Made by a program: the position numbers and the translations under genes. DNA of 9,066 nt from Planctomycetota bacterium (lineage in GTDB: Bacteria > Planctomycetota > Phycisphaerae > WQYP01): assembly GCA_021828925.1 (NCBI GenBank), contig JAJZCT010000098.1, positions 1 to 9,066 on the forward strand, in the 5' to 3' direction. This document shows positions 6,914-9,066 of the stretch, in pieces; positions within the stretch are counted from its first letter, which is position 1, and every line of letters starts with the position of its first letter. The notes under the pieces were generated by a model, which was not told the origin of the DNA, did not search any database, and saw only the letters and a program-made list of their open reading frames with translations.

Positions 6914-6949
6914 GGATAACGCGGATTTTACCGATTGCACGGATTTTCT
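6914..6949. repeat. Degenerate 9-bp tandem repeat, four units
   Basis: Four adjacent 9-base units can be read: GGATAACGC, GGATTTTAC, CGATTGCAC and GGATTTTCT, with a consensus near GGATTNNAC. They lie in the 195-base gap between the methyltransferase remnant and the end of the convergent phosphatase gene. The units differ from each other, so this is an old or decayed repeat. Nothing else is supported in 6829-7023. Confidence 0.55.
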
Positions 6950-7023
6950 GAGGGAGTACTCCAAAAAACGCCACGTAAAAATCTTTCCACGCTGTGAGAA
7001 ATTGGACGGAATGCAGCACAGAA

Positions 7024-8484
7024 TTAGACCACCGCTATTGCCAAAATAGTCACATCGTCCATCTGCACTCCGGCCTGACGCCACAACTCGACCGCATCAA
7101 GCAACCGCCGGGCAAGGAGCTTCAACGGCTCTTGAAAATTAGCCTCCAGCACATCACGCACACGCTGGCGACCAAATAACATCCCATTCGGCGCGGCGGT
7201 TTCTGAAAGACCGTCGGTGACTAATATGATCCGGTCGCCCCGGTTTATCTGTACCACTCCTGATGTCCATTGTGCTGCGGCAACCAACCCCAGCAAGCCA
7301 CCCGTCGAATGCAGCGCTTCCACAGGCCCCAGTGCCCGCATGAGATAACACGTCTCATGGCCCGCGCTGGCATACTGAAGAGTTCGTCCCGCCGAATCCA
7401 AGTGCACCAAAATGACAGATGCAAAATCCTCCTCCAAGGCCACCTGGGTAAAGCCCGCGTTCATCAGTGCCAGTGCTTCAGCCGGATCCGAGGTTCGAGA
7501 GACGGCGGCAATAAATAACGTTTTTAGCATTGCCGCACCGATTGCCGCCGGAACCCCATGCCCGGAAACATCCGCCACGCACGCGATCATCGCACCATCG
7601 GAGAGCATCTGAAAATCGAAATAGTCTCCGCCAACCATCGCCGCCGATTTGTATTCGCAAGCAATTTGCGCGCTGCCGGTTGGAACAACCGGCAGCAGGT
7701 GCTGCTGAATGCGCCGGGCCTTCGCAATGCGCTGGTGATCCGCGCGTTGAGCGTCAGCCAGGGCTACGCGCATTGTATTGATCGCCGAAGAGAGAACGGC
7801 CATCTCTTGACTAGTATTAATCTCCAAAATATCCCCCTCAAAATCTCCTTTGCCAATACGGTCAACCGCCGCCACCAGCCGCTGGAGGGGCTGTGTCACC
7901 AGCCTGACCAGGACCATACTCACAACCACTGTTATTGCCACACCCACTGCCGCAATCACTGCCATCCAAAGCAGAATCTGATCGCGAATTCTGCTTTCTA
8001 GGCCCGCAATACTCTCGCCAATGTACAACTGAATATCGCCCTGTGACGCATCAGCGACCATGATCTGTTGCGCGTCCGCCAATGCCTGGTGGGCCGGCGA
8101 TCGGGCACCTCGGCGCACCGCCGCATAAAACCTCCCGGTTGCCGGCCCGGCAATACCGCTCTCAAGAACTGCGGTACCCACCCGCACCACGATGTAATGG
8201 CTTGGCGGAACCGAGGGCCCTCGCATCAAACGGCTTGCGGCGTTGACATATTCCTGAATTTCGGGCAATCCTTGGCTGCGTAATTCCGCAACACCGTCCA
8301 AAATCACTGCGGCCTGGTCATGAAGCGATTCGTAACGATCTATAAGACGCTGATGTATCTCATGGAGATATAGAAACATTAAAAACGACAACAGGCCAAC
8401 CCCCATGATCGTATTCACCGACCAGAGCAGGCGGTAGCCGAGGCTGCGCGGCTGGTTCGGCTGTTGTCCGCGTGCCAATTTCAT
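7024..8484 (-). CDS. Membrane HAMP-linked PP2C serine phosphatase (SpoIIE/RsbU type)
   Basis: The 486-residue protein likely dephosphorylates a phosphoserine protein such as an anti-sigma antagonist, with activity set by an outside signal. Domains in order: a short basic tail; membrane helix 1 at about 21-41; an extracytoplasmic sensor at about 42-168; membrane helix 2 at about 169-194; a HAMP domain at about 192-246; a linker helix with RRIQQHLLP at 258-265, usual before this domain; and the PP2C domain to the end. Metal-binding motifs are intact: VGGDYFD (284-290), DVSGHG (305-310), SAGHE (373-377), TDGLSE (423-428) and DDVTILAI (476-483). ATG 8484 is preferred, with GGAG at 8492-8495 (minus strand) seven bases upstream. 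It starts 45 bases after ftsK and is probably cotranscribed with it. No kinase or STAS partner is visible, so the target is unknown. Confidence 0.93.
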   Translation of the reverse strand: MKLARGQQPNQPRSLGYRLLWSVNTIMGVGLLSFLMFLYLHEIHQRLIDRYESLHDQAAVILDGVAELRSQGLPEIQEYVNAASRLMRGPSVPPSHYIVVRVGTAVLESGIAGPATGRFYAAVRRGARSPAHQALADAQQIMVADASQGDIQLYIGESIAGLESRIRDQILLWMAVIAAVGVAITVVVSMVLVRLVTQPLQRLVAAVDRIGKGDFEGDILEINTSQEMAVLSSAINTMRVALADAQRADHQRIAKARRIQQHLLPVVPTGSAQIACEYKSAAMVGGDYFDFQMLSDGAMIACVADVSGHGVPAAIGAAMLKTLFIAAVSRTSDPAEALALMNAGFTQVALEEDFASVILVHLDSAGRTLQYASAGHETCYLMRALGPVEALHSTGGLLGLVAAAQWTSGVVQINRGDRIILVTDGLSETAAPNGMLFGRQRVRDVLEANFQEPLKLLARRLLDAVELWRQAGVQMDDVTILAIAVV

Positions 8485-8529
8485 GTTATGGCTCCATTGG
8501 TAACGCTCCCCCGCATTCCCCTTCGCGGA

Positions 8530-9066
8530 TCACGGCTCATCTTCCATGTCCGTTTCCGGTACGGTGGCGGGTTCATCGGCGGCTGGTGCCGGTTGCGAGG
8601 CTTTAATGGATTCCCAGTCTTCCATGGTGATCAGGACTTCACTGGCCTGGCTTCCCTTATACGCACCGACAATTCCCGCCGCCCGCATCTGGTCAATCAG
8701 GCGGCTGGCGCGGGAGTAGCCAATGGTCAATCGACGTTGCAGCAAGCTTACCGAGCCGCGGCGCGTTTCGATAATAATTTTGACTGCTTCATCAAAAAGT
8801 GGGTCTTTTTCCGCTTCATCTAAACCCGTCGGTGCGCCGATCTGGATAAGCTCCGGATGGAATTCCGGCTGGGCAATGTCTTTCAAAAATGCGCAGATGC
8901 CTCGAATTTCCGCATCTTCGACAAACGCTCCCTGCCCACGCAGCAGCGCGCCGCCATTGGGCTTGAGCATCAGCATGTCCCCTTGCCCCAAAAGCAATTC
9001 GCCGCCGGATTGATCCAGCATGATGCGCGAATCCAAACGAGATGAAGCGGAAAAAGACCCACTTTT
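8530..9066 (-). CDS. ftsK: DNA translocase FtsK/SpoIIIE family, C-terminal part
   Basis: FtsK pumps chromosomal DNA through the division septum and activates dimer resolution. The frame is open to the window edge, leaving 178 C-terminal residues. FSASSRLDSRIMLDQSGGE (fragment residues 5-23) and LLGQGDMLML (25-34) are the end of the RecA-like motor. ALLRGQGAFVEDAEI (40-54) also matches the family. The gamma winged-helix domain follows at about 88-148, with DPLFDEAVKII, SVSLLQRRLTIGYSRASRLI and DQMRAAGIVG. In known FtsKs this domain reads polar guide sequences on the chromosome. After it comes an acidic, Pro/Ala-rich tail of about 25 residues ending in METDMEDEP-like acidic sequence, which is variable in the family. 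Stop TGA is at 8532-8530. The Walker motifs lie outside the window. Confidence 0.93.
   Translation of the reverse strand, partial: KSGSFSASSRLDSRIMLDQSGGELLLGQGDMLMLKPNGGALLRGQGAFVEDAEIRGICAFLKDIAQPEFHPELIQIGAPTGLDEAEKDPLFDEAVKIIIETRRGSVSLLQRRLTIGYSRASRLIDQMRAAGIVGAYKGSQASEVLITMEDWESIKASQPAPAADEPATVPETDMEDEP

Noticed and set aside
7558..8001. 147-codon plus-strand frame inside the phosphatase region
   Set aside because: It is antisense to the PP2C domain, HAMP domain and second membrane helix, which show intact motifs on the minus strand. No ribosome binding site or domain is seen.

Overview
The window comes from a bacterial chromosome of moderate GC content. The best guess is a PVC-group organism, perhaps a Phycisphaerae-like planctomycete. 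That guess rests on the overall style of the proteins (an mreB-mreC pair next to a non-standard membrane coiled-coil protein, a SpoIIE-type phosphatase beside ftsK) and not on a marker gene. It is inference.

Layout, left to right. (1) Bases 1-605, plus strand: the 3' end of accD, the carboxyltransferase beta subunit of acetyl-CoA carboxylase. (2) 606-922: no convincing gene, but several consecutive inverted repeats and a good sigma70-like -35 box. (3) 923-1795: a membrane-anchored coiled-coil protein with a C-terminal beta-rich domain, closed by a clear intrinsic terminator. (4) 1950-2093: a 47-residue single-pass membrane protein with its own ribosome binding site. (5) 2094-2340: a hairpin-rich leader. 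(6) 2341-4342: mreB and mreC, the rod-shape pair. No mreD, pbp2 or rodA follows. (7) 4466-5758: a complete enolase gene, eno. (8) About 5900-6950: an accessory patch. It holds a DUF5397-like small gene, a vapD toxin gene with a +1 frameshift, a 17-bp palindrome, the C-terminal remnant of an O-methyltransferase-like gene and a degenerate 9-bp tandem repeat. (9) 7024-9066, minus strand: a HAMP/PP2C phosphatase (SpoIIE/RsbU type) downstream of the 3' end of a DNA translocase gene, ftsK.

Working together: AccD (fatty acid synthesis), MreB/MreC (elongation scaffold), FtsK (division-linked chromosome segregation) and enolase are housekeeping functions. The coiled-coil protein and the 47-residue protein sit beside mreBC and are candidate envelope factors by position only. 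The DUF5397-VapD pair looks like an acquired toxin-antitoxin-type module that is now decaying or recoded. It lies between plus-strand housekeeping genes and a convergent minus-strand operon, a common place for insertions.

The most notable points are the vapD frameshift at a site that superficially resembles the prfB +1 shift site, the structured RNA-like segments at 628-797 and 2117-2274, and the small membrane protein.
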